This document shows positions 39,155-49,471 of a stretch of DNA of 64,000 nucleotides, piece after piece (the first letter of the stretch is position 1; each line of letters begins with the position of its first letter). Made by a program: the position numbers and the translations under genes. Source of the stretch: Candida dubliniensis CD36 (Eukaryota; Ascomycota; Pichiomycetes; Serinales; Debaryomycetaceae); the NCBI RefSeq assembly GCF_000026945.1, contig NC_012866.1, positions 868,001 to 932,000 on the forward strand, written 5' to 3'. The notes below the pieces were generated by a model, which was given only the letters and a program-made list of their open reading frames with translations, was not told where the DNA came from and did not search any database.

Positions 39155-40210
39155 ATGTTTAATACTCAAGGGAAACTTCCTACACGTGCAACCTCAATTA
39201 ATCATCAACATCAAACTTCATATAAATCAAAGGAAACTATCATGGCTTCTGCTAGTGGGAATCCTGTACATTCATTAGCCCTGAATGATTCTTCTTCTAC
39301 TTCCTCCAACAACAACAACAACAATAAAGCATTAAATGATGAACAAATTTATCAATGGATATCAGAATTAGTAACGGGTAACAACAGAGAAAGAGCATTA
39401 TTAGAATTAGGTAAAAAAAGAGAACAATATGATGATTTAGCATTAGTTTTATGGAATTCATTTGGGGTTATTACAGTTTTATTAGAAGAAATAATATCAG
39501 TATATCCTTATTTAAATCCACCAAATTTAAGTGCATCTATTTCTAATCGAGTTTGTAATGCATTAGCATTATTACAATGTGTTGCATCAAATGTTCAAAC
39601 CAGAACATTATTTTTAAATGCTAATCTTCCATTATATTTATATCCATTTTTATCAACAAATGCTCGTCAAAGATCATTTGAATATTTAAGATTGACTAGT
39701 TTAGGTGTGATTGGTGCATTAGTGAAAAATGATACCCCAGAAGTTATTAATTTTTTATTGACTACAGAAATTGTTCCCTTATGTTTAAATATAATGGAAA
39801 TTTCATCAGAATTATCTAAAACAGTGGCAATTTTCATTCTACAGAAAATATTATTAGATGATCAAGGATTAGCTTATGTGTGTACTACTTTTGAAAGATT
39901 TCATACTGTGGCTTCTGTTTTATCTAAAATGATTGATCAACTTAGTATTGCTGTAAATACATCAAATGCTCAACAACAGCAACAACAGTCGGTATCTTCA
40001 TCTTCTTCTTCAAATAGTTCTGGAAGATTATTGAAACATGTTGTTAGATGTTATATGAGATTATCTGACAATTTAGAAGCTAGAAAGGCTTTAGCTAATA
40101 TTTTACCTGAACCTTTACGTGATGGAACTTTTTCTACAATTTTACAAGATGATTTAGCCACCAAAAGATGTTTATCTCAACTTTTATCTAATATCAATGA
40201 ACCTCAATAA
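39155..40210 (+). CDS. CAF40: CCR4-NOT subunit Caf40 (Rcd1/CNOT9)
   Basis: Caf40 is the armadillo-repeat subunit of the CCR4-NOT deadenylase complex. The family core runs from ~58 to the end: [91 protein letters not shown]. The first ~55 residues are low complexity, and a second Met (39242) with the context ATCATGGCT could be the true start, giving 322 residues. A Gln/Ser insert (~270-285) interrupts the last repeats. Confidence 0.96.
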   Translation: MFNTQGKLPTRATSINHQHQTSYKSKETIMASASGNPVHSLALNDSSSTSSNNNNNNKALNDEQIYQWISELVTGNNRERALLELGKKREQYDDLALVLWNSFGVITVLLEEIISVYPYLNPPNLSASISNRVCNALALLQCVASNVQTRTLFLNANLPLYLYPFLSTNARQRSFEYLRLTSLGVIGALVKNDTPEVINFLLTTEIVPLCLNIMEISSELSKTVAIFILQKILLDDQGLAYVCTTFERFHTVASVLSKMIDQLSIAVNTSNAQQQQQQSVSSSSSSNSSGRLLKHVVRCYMRLSDNLEARKALANILPEPLRDGTFSTILQDDLATKRCLSQLLSNINEPQ

Positions 40211-40351
40211 TAGTGTTTAGGAAGGAAGAAAAATGGAGGGTCTGTATGTATTTATATGTAATATTGTATATTAATGATGGGAATATATAAAGTCATGATT
40301 AAGAGGTTTGATAGTAGTTTAATTCTTTTTGTTTTTTTTTTGGCGTATAGT

Positions 40352-40390
40352 CTCATCTCATCCAAGAGAGATTGAAAAAAAAAAAAATTG
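40352..40390 (+). promoter_or_regulatory. PAC and RRPE-like motifs upstream of NOC3
   Basis: Two overlapping CTCATC units (40352-40357 and 40357-40362) are the reverse complement of GATGAG, the PAC core. They are followed by TGAAAAAAAAAAAAATT (40373-40389), an RRPE-type sequence. The pair lies 55-95 bp upstream of the start codon. It marks ribosome-biogenesis genes in yeasts, which agrees with the role of Noc3. Confidence 0.65.
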
Positions 40391-40445
40391 AAGAGATTAA
40401 ATTTTCCGATACTTCAAACCCACTTATAAACCACTAACAACCATC

Positions 40446-42584
40446 ATGGCTAAAAGAAAAAGTAAACATCAAGATTTAGAAAAGAAGAAGAAACTTAAAC
40501 AAAGTCAAGATGAACAATTATCTACAGGATTGTTTAATAATGTGGGACAACATGATGATGAAGAAGAAGAAGAAATAGATTGGGATAATCAAGAGATGGA
40601 TTATGAATTAGTGCCACGGAAAATCACTACAAAGAAAACAATTGAAGCATTACCAATTAAGAAGTCCGATGGGACAATAGAAAGAGTTATTAGAGAAGTT
40701 GAAGAAGAAGAAGAAGACGAAGTACAAGAAGAACTGGAATCAGAAACTGAATTACAAAACTCAAATGATGGACAATCAAAAGAAGACGCTGATGATGATG
40801 ATGAAGAAGAAGAAGAAGAAGAAGACACATTAACACCACAAGAAAAATTGATTCAAACAAAAGAAGAAATTGCCGAATTGGCATCAAAATTGATTGAAGA
40901 TCCTGAAGAAAATATTGCTTGTCTTACTAGATTACGGAAAATGTCTGAATCGAAAAATTTCATGACATCTCAATTATCTATATTAGCATTAATACCAATT
41001 TTTAAATCACTTGCACCATCATATAAAATAAGACCATTAACTGATTCTGAAAAAAGAGAGAAAGTTAGTCGAGAAGTGGCCAAATTAAGAAGTTTTGAAC
41101 AAAGTTTAGTAATTAATTATAAGGCATATATTGAATTATTATCAAAATATCTGAAAGTATCATATTCTAATTCTATGAATAATATTAAAATAACTAGTGA
41201 TATGTTAAAACGAGGGAATATTGCTTTAAAAGCTGCAACTGAACTTTGTTTAAGTTCTTTAAGACATTTCAATTTCCGAGAGGAATTATTTGCTATTGTA
41301 ATTAAACGATTAAATAAAAAGCCTCAACATGAACAAGATTATCCAATATTTATTAAATCATTAAGAGTTTTAGAGACTTTATTGAAAGATGATGCTGAAC
41401 ATGGAGATATTACATTTGATTTAATAAAAATCATGACCAAATCAATTAGAGATAAAAAATTTCGAGTTGATGAATCAGTTATTAATGTTTTCTTATCAAT
41501 TTCATTATTAGAAGATTATGATCCCAATAATAATGATAACAAAGAAAGCAAACCAAAATTGAAGAAGAAAGATCGAGTCCATTTATCTAAAAAAGAACGT
41601 AAAGCTCGTAAAGAACGGAAAGAAATTGAAGAAGAAATGCAAAAGGCAGAACAAGCCATCACAGTTGAACAACGAGAAAAATATCAAGCTCAAGTATTAA
41701 AAATGATATTAACATTATACCTTGAAATATTAAAAGCTGGTTCACAATTGACTAATGGTAAAAAAAATGATGCTAGTTTATTAATGGGGGCAGTATTAGA
41801 AGGATTATCAAGATTTGGTCAAATGTCTAATTTGGATTTATTAGGGGATTTCTTGGAAGTGTTACGAGAAATTATGACTGATATTGTTGAAGAGCATTCA
41901 TTTGATGATGATGAAGATAATGAAGGAGGTGGGATGTATACTGGGAATCAATTGAGAACAATATTATTATGTATTGCCACTTCATTTTCATTAGTGTTGA
42001 ATCATGGTTCTATGGGGAAATTACCTATGGCAATAGATTTAAGTAAATTTGTTTCAACATTATATATAATATTAACAGATTTGGCCTTAGACCCTGATTT
42101 GGAATTTAGTCATAAAACATTAAGATTAGCTGATCCTTTATCTAATGAAATGGAAAATGAAAAACCAGCAATTAATGTTTCTACTAAAGCTGAATTATTA
42201 TTAAGATGTCTTGATTTTATTTTCTTCCGATCAAAAAATGGTACTATACCTCGGGCCACAGCATTTGTGAAACGATTATATATTCTAACATTACAAACTC
42301 CTGAGAAAACTACTTTGGCCAATTTAAAATTTATTGGTAAATTAATGAGTAGATATGGTGAAAGTATTAAAGGATTATGGAATACTGAAGAAAGAATCAG
42401 TGGTGAAGGAAATTATATTTTAGGAATTGAAAATGGAATGAAAAATAAACATGTTGATTTAGAACGAAGTAATAGTGGAGCAGCAACATTATGGGAAAAT
42501 GTATTATTAGATAAACATTATTCAGTAATGATTAAAGATGGTTCAAGATCTTTATTAAAGAATAGTAAGGCAAATGTCAATTAA
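40446..42584 (+). CDS. NOC3: Nucleolar complex protein Noc3
   Basis: Noc3 pairs with Noc2 in export of late pre-60S particles and also takes part in pre-replicative complex formation. The 712-residue protein has a basic start, an acidic N-terminal third (Glu/Asp runs ~30-140), the NOC3 N-terminal domain (~155-260; LASKLIEDPEENIACLTRLRKM, LSILALIPIFKSLAPSYKIRP), and the CBF/Mak21-type domain (~390-640; YLEILKAGSQL, LLRCLDFIFFRSKNGTIPRATAFVKRL). A Lys/Arg-rich helix (~365-400) is probably a nucleolar signal. Length agrees with the family (S. cerevisiae 663). Confidence 0.95.
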   Translation: MAKRKSKHQDLEKKKKLKQSQDEQLSTGLFNNVGQHDDEEEEEIDWDNQEMDYELVPRKITTKKTIEALPIKKSDGTIERVIREVEEEEEDEVQEELESETELQNSNDGQSKEDADDDDEEEEEEEDTLTPQEKLIQTKEEIAELASKLIEDPEENIACLTRLRKMSESKNFMTSQLSILALIPIFKSLAPSYKIRPLTDSEKREKVSREVAKLRSFEQSLVINYKAYIELLSKYLKVSYSNSMNNIKITSDMLKRGNIALKAATELCLSSLRHFNFREELFAIVIKRLNKKPQHEQDYPIFIKSLRVLETLLKDDAEHGDITFDLIKIMTKSIRDKKFRVDESVINVFLSISLLEDYDPNNNDNKESKPKLKKKDRVHLSKKERKARKERKEIEEEMQKAEQAITVEQREKYQAQVLKMILTLYLEILKAGSQLTNGKKNDASLLMGAVLEGLSRFGQMSNLDLLGDFLEVLREIMTDIVEEHSFDDDEDNEGGGMYTGNQLRTILLCIATSFSLVLNHGSMGKLPMAIDLSKFVSTLYIILTDLALDPDLEFSHKTLRLADPLSNEMENEKPAINVSTKAELLLRCLDFIFFRSKNGTIPRATAFVKRLYILTLQTPEKTTLANLKFIGKLMSRYGESIKGLWNTEERISGEGNYILGIENGMKNKHVDLERSNSGAATLWENVLLDKHYSVMIKDGSRSLLKNSKANVN

Positions 42585-43275
42585 ATACCAGTACAATATA
42601 ATATAGAGATTTTAGAAAAAAAAAAAAGCCATATTATTCTTCTTCTTTAAACAAAGAATTACTCTTGATAAAATATGTCTAGCTTGTATTATATAATATA
42701 TATATCACAAGAAAATAAAATCAAATATAATTTAACGTTCTCTTGTTTAAATTTAGATAAGGAATATTTTAGTCATGATAAGCTGGTTGATTGTTGTTGA
42801 TTCTTGTTGTTGTTGCATTATCAGTTAGGTAGGAAATGGGTCGTGTAAATAACTTCAATTCCTTGTATCGGATATTGGCTGGTGGTGGTGGTTGATTCAA
42901 CTCTTGGCAAAGTGACACTACGACCTGTATATAAATATGACTCCATAGTTTTGTCTTATCGCCACTGTCTTTACTTACTCGCGTGTATGGCTCATCCTCC
43001 TCACACTCCTCACTCTTTTCCCACTTCTTCTTCTTCTTCCTCCTCCTCCTATCTTATCATTTCAAAAAATATTTATATTTCCTCCCACCACATCTTTTTC
43101 TTTCTTTCCCTTCTTCTTTTACTTATCCACAACTCTTTCTTTCTTTCTTTCTTTCATATACTGTTGTTACTGATTCTAGATATATATTCAGAGACACAGA
43201 AGAAAGAAGATTAAAACCATATATATTATATTTTTTATTAGACTTTATCATTCCTATTTTAACTAACAAACCATC
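42585..43275. other. Intergenic region, PRB1 promoter
   Basis: This is the 3' flank of NOC3 and the promoter of PRB1. It holds AATAT runs, GTT and GGT runs, and a long pyrimidine-rich stretch (43010-43160) with CTT/TCC/TTTC repeats. The 110-codon and 98-codon frames through it are Ser/Leu/Phe-only and are artefacts of the repeats. No specific site is claimed. Confidence 0.6.
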
Positions 43276-44754
43276 ATGAGATTATCTAAAGCTGTTGCTA
43301 TTTCTATTTTGACATCCCTTATTGGTGTTCAAGGTTTACTTATTCCATCCGTTGGTGATATTATTGATGTATTTGGTGATTCTGTCCAAAAACAAATTAA
43401 TAACAAATTAGAACCTTTGAAAGAAGCTGCTCATAATGCTGCTGAACATTTAGGTATGACTTTACAAGAAAAATTGGCTCCAATTGTTAATTCCGAATCT
43501 ACCAGAGATATTATTCCTCATAAATATATCATTGTTTTCAAAGAAGGGGTTGCCGCTAATGAAATATCATTCCATCAAGAATGGGTTGCTTTAACTCATA
43601 CAAACTCTTTAGTTGGTTTAGATGAACAACATCCATTTTTCGCTTCTACTAAAGATATTAAACCTGAAGGTGGTATTACTGATAGTTTTGATATCGGTAG
43701 CTTGTTGAGTGGTTATACTGGTTACTTTTTGGATGAAACTATTGATTTAATCAGAAAAAACCCTCTCGTTGCTTTTGTTGAAAAAGATTCATTGGTTTAT
43801 GCTAATGAATTTGATATCGAAAAAGGTGCTCCATGGGGGTTAGCAAGAGTTTCTCATAGACAACCATTGAGTTTATCTTCATTTGATCAATATTTATACG
43901 ACAGTGAAGCTGGTGCTGGTGTTACTGCTTATGTTATTGATACTGGGGTTAATGTTAATCATGTTGAATTTTCTGGTAGAGCCAAATGGGGTAAAACTAT
44001 CCCACAAGGTGATTCTGATATTGATGGTAATGGTCATGGTACTCATTGTGCCGGTACAATTGGGTCCGATGATTATGGTGTTGCCAAAAAAGCAGAAATT
44101 GTTGCTGTCAAAGTTTTAAGATCTAATGGTTCTGGTACCATGTCCGATGTTGTTAAAGGTGTAGAATATGCTGCCAAATCTCATCAAGAAGCTGTCAAAG
44201 CCGGTAAAAAGGGATTCAAAGGCTCTACTGCCAACATGTCTTTAGGTGGTGGTAAATCACCAGCTTTGGATTTGGCAGTTAATGCTGCTGTCAAAGCTGG
44301 TTTGCATTTTGCCGTTGCAGCTGGTAACGAAAACCAAGATGCTTGTAACACATCTCCAGCTAGTGCAGAATATGCCATTACTGTTGGTGCATCAACCATT
44401 TCTGATGCCAGAGCTTATTTCTCCAACTATGGTAAATGTGTTGACATTTTCGCTCCAGGTTTGAACATCTTGTCCACTTATATTGGTTCAGATACTGCTA
44501 CTGCTTACTTGTCTGGTACTTCTATGGCCTCACCACATATTTGTGGTTTATTATCATACTTTGTTTCTTTACAACCAGGAGCTGATTCTGAATTCTTTGT
44601 CGCTGCTGATGGAATTTCTCCATCTCAATTGAAAAAGAATTTGATTGCTTATGGTACTTCAGATGTATTGAGTGATATTCCTGAAGATACTCCAAATATT
44701 TTGGCATTCAATGGTGCTGGTCACAATTTGACTAAGTTCTGGGGTAACAACTAG
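43276..44754 (+). CDS. PRB1: Vacuolar subtilisin-like protease B (cerevisin)
   Basis: Prb1 is the main serine endoprotease of the vacuole. A signal peptide (~1-20) precedes the propeptide, whose inhibitor-I9 part spans ~80-175 (HKYIIVFKEGV ... AFVEKDSLVY). The S8 domain starts near 185 (APWGLARVSHR) and has the catalytic triad Asp222 (VIDTGV), His254 (GNGHGTHCAG) and Ser416 (SGTSMASPH); Asn351 of AAGNEN stabilises the oxyanion. One N-glycosylation sequon (NLT) lies near the end. The protein is 492 residues, shorter than S. cerevisiae Prb1 (635), because of a shorter prosegment. Codons are strongly biased (GGT, GCT, CCA), typical for high expression. I find no in-frame CTG. Confidence 0.96.
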   Translation: MRLSKAVAISILTSLIGVQGLLIPSVGDIIDVFGDSVQKQINNKLEPLKEAAHNAAEHLGMTLQEKLAPIVNSESTRDIIPHKYIIVFKEGVAANEISFHQEWVALTHTNSLVGLDEQHPFFASTKDIKPEGGITDSFDIGSLLSGYTGYFLDETIDLIRKNPLVAFVEKDSLVYANEFDIEKGAPWGLARVSHRQPLSLSSFDQYLYDSEAGAGVTAYVIDTGVNVNHVEFSGRAKWGKTIPQGDSDIDGNGHGTHCAGTIGSDDYGVAKKAEIVAVKVLRSNGSGTMSDVVKGVEYAAKSHQEAVKAGKKGFKGSTANMSLGGGKSPALDLAVNAAVKAGLHFAVAAGNENQDACNTSPASAEYAITVGASTISDARAYFSNYGKCVDIFAPGLNILSTYIGSDTATAYLSGTSMASPHICGLLSYFVSLQPGADSEFFVAADGISPSQLKKNLIAYGTSDVLSDIPEDTPNILAFNGAGHNLTKFWGNN

Positions 44755-45115
44755 GTAGTCCTTTTCGTTTATTTTACATCAATAGAAGGGCATTTCGCAT
44801 TTGAATAGAAATGATGATGTTTATTAAGTTGTTGTTTTTTTTTATAGTTATATGATCAATAAAATGTTTAAAATCAGAGACAAGGAATACTATGTAATTG
44901 TGGTAACTCTAAGTTAGTTAGTCGTGTGAATTGTAATGTCCCATTCTTACCTTTTGGTGGCAATTTCAAACGGTCCGAAAAAAAAACTATTGGGATCCTT
45001 TCTCACCACCATTACTGTTCTCAAAATCAAATATTGATTGAAAAAAAAAAAAAGAAAATACACTTCAAAAAGGTTCAATTTATCAAGATCTTCACCCAAT
45101 CTCAAAGTTTAAAGC
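44755..45115. other. Intergenic region between PRB1 and RAD6
   Basis: The stretch contains the PRB1 3' flank and the RAD6 promoter, with two A-runs near 44979-44986 and 45042-45053. A 68-codon open frame at 44926-45132 runs into RAD6 exon 1 in another frame and is not supported. Confidence 0.6.
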
Positions 45116-45824
45116 ATGTCAACCCCAGCTAGAAGAAGACTTATGCGTGATTTTAAAGTATGTTAGCCTTAATTTGATGGTTATCAAAGCAAAAATTTTA
45201 TAACCTAAATTAGACCAAGACTTAGTTTGAATTACTAACTTATACTTATCTAGCGTATGCAACAAGACCCACCAAGTGGTGTATCAGCATCTCCATTACC
45301 AGATAATGTCATGAAATGGTACGTATAAATAGCCCCCCTCCCCTTTAATATTTTTTTTTTTTTTTTCAGAATTATCAAGACTAACATGTTTGTGTTTTAG
45401 GAATGCAGTTATTATAGGACCTTCCGATACTCCATTTGAAGATGGGACATTTCGATTATTATTACTGTTTGATGAACAATATCCTAATAAACCACCTCAA
45501 GTTAAATTTGTTTCAGAAATGTTTCATCCTAATGTATATGCAAGTGGGGAATTATGTTTAGATATTTTACAAAATAGATGGTCACCTACATATGATGTTA
45601 GTTCGATATTAACATCGGTTCAATCATTATTAAATGATCCTAATATTTCATCTCCAGCAAATGTTGAAGCAGCAAATTTATATAAAGATCATCGATCTCA
45701 ATATGTGAAAAGAGTTAGAGAAACAGTGGAAAATAGTTGGAATGATGATGATGATGAGGAGGAGGACGATGATGAGGACGATGATGAGGATGACGAGGAT
45801 GAGGATAATATAGAGGAGGATTAA
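45116..45824 (+). CDS. RAD6: Ubiquitin-conjugating enzyme Rad6 (E2), three exons
   Basis: Rad6 is the E2 for PCNA ubiquitination with Rad18, histone H2B ubiquitination with Bre1, and N-degron breakdown with Ubr1. It is spliced: exon 1 45116-45157 ([14 protein letters not shown]), intron 45158-45253 (GTATGT ... branch TACTAAC 45233-45239 ... TAG), exon 2 45254-45318, intron 45319-45400 (GTACGT ... GACTAAC ... TTTTAG), exon 3 45401-45824. The splice junctions restore the exact family spacing through MKWNAVIIGP. The product is 176 residues, with the active-site Cys88 in [12 protein letters not shown]. The Asp/Glu tail (~150-176) is the polyacidic tail used for histone substrates. S. cerevisiae RAD6 has no intron. 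GEP7 is next, as in S. cerevisiae. Confidence 0.96.
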
Positions 45825-45938
45825 TTTAGAACACTGCTTATTGTTTATTATTATGATTATGTGTTATTTGCATGTATGTATGTATGTACAAGATAAATGG
45901 GTATTTCATTTTATTTTCTTTTCACGTATCTAGTGTTT

Positions 45939-46694
45939 CTATTTCAACCATAAATAATACCATTTCTTATTCTTTTTAGCAAGTTCAAGTTCAAGTTGAC
46001 GTTTTTGTTCCAATTCAACTCGAAGTTTTTCCTCTTCTTCCTCTTGTTGTTTCAACCGTGCTTGTCGTTGTTTTTCATATTTATCTTCTATGATTATCTG
46101 CTGTGGTTTCCCAATTTCTCCAATATTTTTATCACGAGAAATAGCCAATAATGATATAAATACCACCAAATAAATGAAAAATTTTGTCACTCCATCCATT
46201 TTTTTAATATCAAATTGTTCTTTTCTCACTTCAGTTTCATTTAAATTCACTGGTGGTAATTTTTTAATTACAGTGGTTGGAGTAGGATTTTTCAATTTAA
46301 CTTGTGATGGTATTGAAAACGGAAGATCTAATGGAGGTTCATTAGTATTCCAATTTATAAATTTTTCACGTACACCCCAATCTCCATAAGCAATATAATA
46401 ACCTAATTGTTTATCTTTTAAAGTTAATTTCTGCCATTTCTTATCAAATTTATCTTGTAATTCTTTTAATACTTGTCCTTGATGTAATAAACTTAATGTG
46501 GCAAATAACTGGGGGTTTTCAAATATAGGTTCGGTATCGATTGGTTGAGTATCTTCAGATGAATTGGAAAGTAATGAACCAAAATCCTTGAGTGATTGCA
46601 TGGCTAATTGTGCCGCTTGTTTCTTTGCCTCCTCAGGAGAAAGCTTAGTAGCTAAAGTTCTTTTGAAAATTACAGTCTTTGATATTATACTCAT
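45939..46694 (-). CDS. GEP7: Mitochondrial membrane protein, Gep7-like
   Basis: The 251-residue protein has a basic, Arg/Lys-containing N-terminus without acids (MSIISKTVIFKRTLATKLS), which fits a mitochondrial presequence. A conserved block follows (~80-130: WQKLTLKDKQLGYYIAYGDWGVREKF), then one transmembrane helix (~172-188: FFIYLVVFISLLAI) and a Glu/Gln/Lys-rich coiled coil (~205-240). In S. cerevisiae the gene convergent with RAD6 is GEP7 (YGL057C), a mitochondrial protein that interacts genetically with prohibitins. The position and layout agree, which is the main support for the symbol. Its molecular role is not known. Confidence 0.75.
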   Translation of the reverse strand: MSIISKTVIFKRTLATKLSPEEAKKQAAQLAMQSLKDFGSLLSNSSEDTQPIDTEPIFENPQLFATLSLLHQGQVLKELQDKFDKKWQKLTLKDKQLGYYIAYGDWGVREKFINWNTNEPPLDLPFSIPSQVKLKNPTPTTVIKKLPPVNLNETEVRKEQFDIKKMDGVTKFFIYLVVFISLLAISRDKNIGEIGKPQQIIIEDKYEKQRQARLKQQEEEEEKLRVELEQKRQLELELAKKNKKWYYLWLK

Positions 46695-46834
46695 TGGTTA
46701 ATTATATCTGGAAAATAAATATAGAATATCAATTATTGATATTGCTTTAGAAATTAGATCAACAGAAAGATTTTTTTTACTTTTCTTCATTTTTTTTTTT
46801 GGTTTCATTTTTGTGCTGCGAAGGCATTTGATAA

Positions 46835-47304
46835 TGTCCTGACGTAGCACTTCTCAGCGCATACGGTCAGTAGTTAACTTAAGATAATTGATAATATATT
46901 AATTTTCAAGGGATTTCCATTAGTGTTCAATTCCTGTAACTACGGTTGAACCATTTTTAATGAATGGTTACACATTTAACCCCTTTTACCAGCGATGGTA
47001 TTCATCTAAAATGTACTCAAGTATATAGTACTTTTATTTCTCTAATTAAACCTATATAATGTAAAATAATTCTTTTTCTATTTCTAAATATTTTTCTTAA
47101 ATAATGTAGTTTATGTGCAATATAGAACGGATGTGTGTCCACCAATTAGTATTACACTTACACTAAATTTCTGTTACCCTAAAATGTCGTAGATAATTAC
47201 TTACGGTCATTGTCCATCATTTGTAAGATGTTGAGTAATTATCTAGATGTCGCACTTGATCCTATCAGCCTGTATTCACGGTAATATTGGCTGAGTGTGT
47301 GACA
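46835..47304. repeat. Solo LTR, 470 bp, with 5-bp target duplication
   Basis: The block starts TGTCCTGACG and ends GAGTGTGTGACA. It is flanked by GATAA at 46830-46834 and 47305-47309, a perfect 5-bp duplication. An internal CCTATATAATG is a TATA-like site. Its end is nearly identical to that of the 24129-24614 element, but its start is different, so the two may be diverged members of one family. No internal region is left. Confidence 0.82.
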
Positions 47305-47407
47305 GATAAAAGTCAGATATACAACCACCACCACCCCTACGAACAATCATAATGTACAAGCAATTTTTGAATATATATATATATATATATATATAAATAC
47401 AAATAAC

Positions 47408-49471
47408 CTATTTCTTCTTACCCTTTTTCTTGCCTCCTTTTTTTCCGTTTTTCTTCTTTTTCTTTTTTTGATTAGGTTTATTGGAGGAAGAACCTGTGGT
47501 AAGTGGAGTGGAATCATTGCCAATATTATTATTCTCATCATTTCCAGTTGGTTCAGGACTTGCTGAAGGTTCAGTACTAGTTCCTTCATTACTACCATGT
47601 TCTTCAGATACTTCATCTTCTCCTTCTTCTGTTTGAGTACTTGCTGGTACTGATTCTGTTACTGTTTCTTGCTTTTGTTCTGGTACCGGTTCGGGCACTG
47701 AATCTTGCACTGATTCTGGCACGGGTTCTTCTTCTTGTGCAGGTTCTTGTACTGGTTCTGTTTGTTGTTCCTGTTGTGGTGCTGGTTCTTGTTCTGGCAC
47801 TGAGACAGGTTGTGATGTTGGCTCTTGTTCTTCTTCTGGTATCAGTGATGATGGTTCCGATGGTTTCAAGTTTTCTGTATTAGTCACAGAAGATTCTGTG
47901 TTTTCGATTAAAGCTTCTTCTTGTGTGGTGACACTGTCATTAGCAGACACTTTTGTTGCTACAAGTGGTTCTTCTTCCACTATGTTTTCATTAGTTTCTT
48001 CATTCTCTTCAACTGGCTCTAATTGTTGACTCTCTGATTGCAGTTCCTCGTTTTTATTGTCTTCGAGTGGAGATTCAACTATTCCATCCAAAACACTAAT
48101 CTCATTCTGTGCTATTAATGGTGTTGATTCATCAATTGACGAAGTCTCATTTTGAATATTTTGTTCGTAAATTCTTTCTCTAAGATCCATAATCTCTTCT
48201 GGTTCATCAGTTACTTGTGAAGAACTACCTTCAACTGGCTCTTTAACTTCATTGCCCACTTCAGCATCACCATCCTCATTCTTTTCACTCAATTTCATAT
48301 GTTGAGAACTTGACCCTACTCTGACATTGTCATTAACAGTGCGTCCAAAAAAATCCAATTCTTCCTCGGGATATCTCGGTGGTAATTCTTCACCTTTATC
48401 CAAAACTTTATCGCCTTCAACAATGACTTTGTCGTATTGTGGTAATGAAGCTAAACCTCTATCCCCGGATATCTTTTTATAGTCGCTGGTTGATACAAAT
48501 CCATATTTTCGTACATTGGCTTCAATCCACACGAAACCCAATTGTCCTAAATTCACTTGAAATTTGGCATTGGTTGAAAAACATCCAACTGCAGGGTACA
48601 AATCAACAAAACATCCTTTCATCACATCTAACACTTTTTTACCATTTCTAGTGATAAAAATCGTACCGGTTGATATAACGTAACCAAACCCAACAATATC
48701 GGATTGTTGCAATGGAGGTAATACCAATGCATTATACTCGCTATGTTCATCTTGATGTTGTTGTAAAGGAGTCGGGAAAGGTTTGTTTATTTTGAGATTA
48801 CCTGTGCTTTCGTATCCTATGGAGAATTTATTATAGCCTGGTAATCTAAATGCTGATGGGTATGGTTTGGTGACTAATCCAATAGAGAAATGTGCATTAG
48901 GATTGTTTTCATTAGTGAATTCGAAAACTTTGGTTTCAAAATAAACAATATCGGAATATATTCTATTTCTCACTGGTAAAGGATAATTCAACACTGTAGT
49001 GGCAGTAGAATAAGGCATATCATTATTATTGAAATTCAATTCTGTCTTGTCGGCAACAATATAACGCAGATTTAACAATTCTTGATCTGGGTCAAATTGG
49101 AATGCATTTATACCACATTCTTTAATGAGTTTTTCATCTTCTATTGTGAATGTCTTGCCTCTTACTTTGGTGAAATCAGGAGGATTATTGGTGGTGAATT
49201 CTTGCCCTTTCAAATATGATCCTTGTTCTTCAGGAGATAAATTGGTGAAATCAAATGTTTCTGCCAAGTCTAATAAACTTTCTTCATCATTTAAAAATTC
49301 TCTTGGAACATTATTCAGATGTGATCCCAATATATCAGAGTCCAAACTAGAATACTCATTTCTGTCTGAGTTGCGACAGAATAATCTATAAGCACAGAAT
49401 GATAAAGCAAAAAATAAAACTATTGATGCAAATACTAATAATAGTAAGATATTTGCTGGATCAGAATCCAT
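47408..49471 (-). CDS. SSH4: SPRY-domain adaptor of Rsp5 in the vacuole/endosome (Ssh4/Ear1)
   Basis: Ssh4-type proteins recruit the ubiquitin ligase Rsp5 to cargo at endosomes and vacuoles. The 687-residue protein has an N-terminal membrane segment (~7-30; ILLLLVFASIVLFFALSF), a SPRY domain (~165-330; YFETKVFEF, SIGLVTKPYPSAFRLPGYN, SIGYESTG, GFGYVISTGTIFITRNGKK) and the PPxY motif PPRY (~367-370) that binds Rsp5 WW domains. The rest is a long Glu/Pro/Ser-rich tail (~400-660) with imperfect EPVPE-type repeats and a Lys-rich end. The tail is longer than in S. cerevisiae Ssh4 (579 aa). One SSH4/EAR1 gene is expected in this clade. Confidence 0.93.
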   Translation of the reverse strand: MDSDPANILLLLVFASIVLFFALSFCAYRLFCRNSDRNEYSSLDSDILGSHLNNVPREFLNDEESLLDLAETFDFTNLSPEEQGSYLKGQEFTTNNPPDFTKVRGKTFTIEDEKLIKECGINAFQFDPDQELLNLRYIVADKTELNFNNNDMPYSTATTVLNYPLPVRNRIYSDIVYFETKVFEFTNENNPNAHFSIGLVTKPYPSAFRLPGYNKFSIGYESTGNLKINKPFPTPLQQHQDEHSEYNALVLPPLQQSDIVGFGYVISTGTIFITRNGKKVLDVMKGCFVDLYPAVGCFSTNAKFQVNLGQLGFVWIEANVRKYGFVSTSDYKKISGDRGLASLPQYDKVIVEGDKVLDKGEELPPRYPEEELDFFGRTVNDNVRVGSSSQHMKLSEKNEDGDAEVGNEVKEPVEGSSSQVTDEPEEIMDLRERIYEQNIQNETSSIDESTPLIAQNEISVLDGIVESPLEDNKNEELQSESQQLEPVEENEETNENIVEEEPLVATKVSANDSVTTQEEALIENTESSVTNTENLKPSEPSSLIPEEEQEPTSQPVSVPEQEPAPQQEQQTEPVQEPAQEEEPVPESVQDSVPEPVPEQKQETVTESVPASTQTEEGEDEVSEEHGSNEGTSTEPSASPEPTGNDENNNIGNDSTPLTTGSSSNKPNQKKKKKKNGKKGGKKKGKKK

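Noticed and set aside
42882..43279. Two Ser/Leu/Phe-rich frames in the PRB1 promoter
   Set aside because: They run through a pyrimidine-rich repeat stretch; composition is explained by CTT/TTC repeats.
45926..46389. Plus-strand frame inside the GEP7-like gene
   Set aside because: It is the antisense shadow of the coding strand, which has a mitochondrial presequence, a membrane helix and synteny support.
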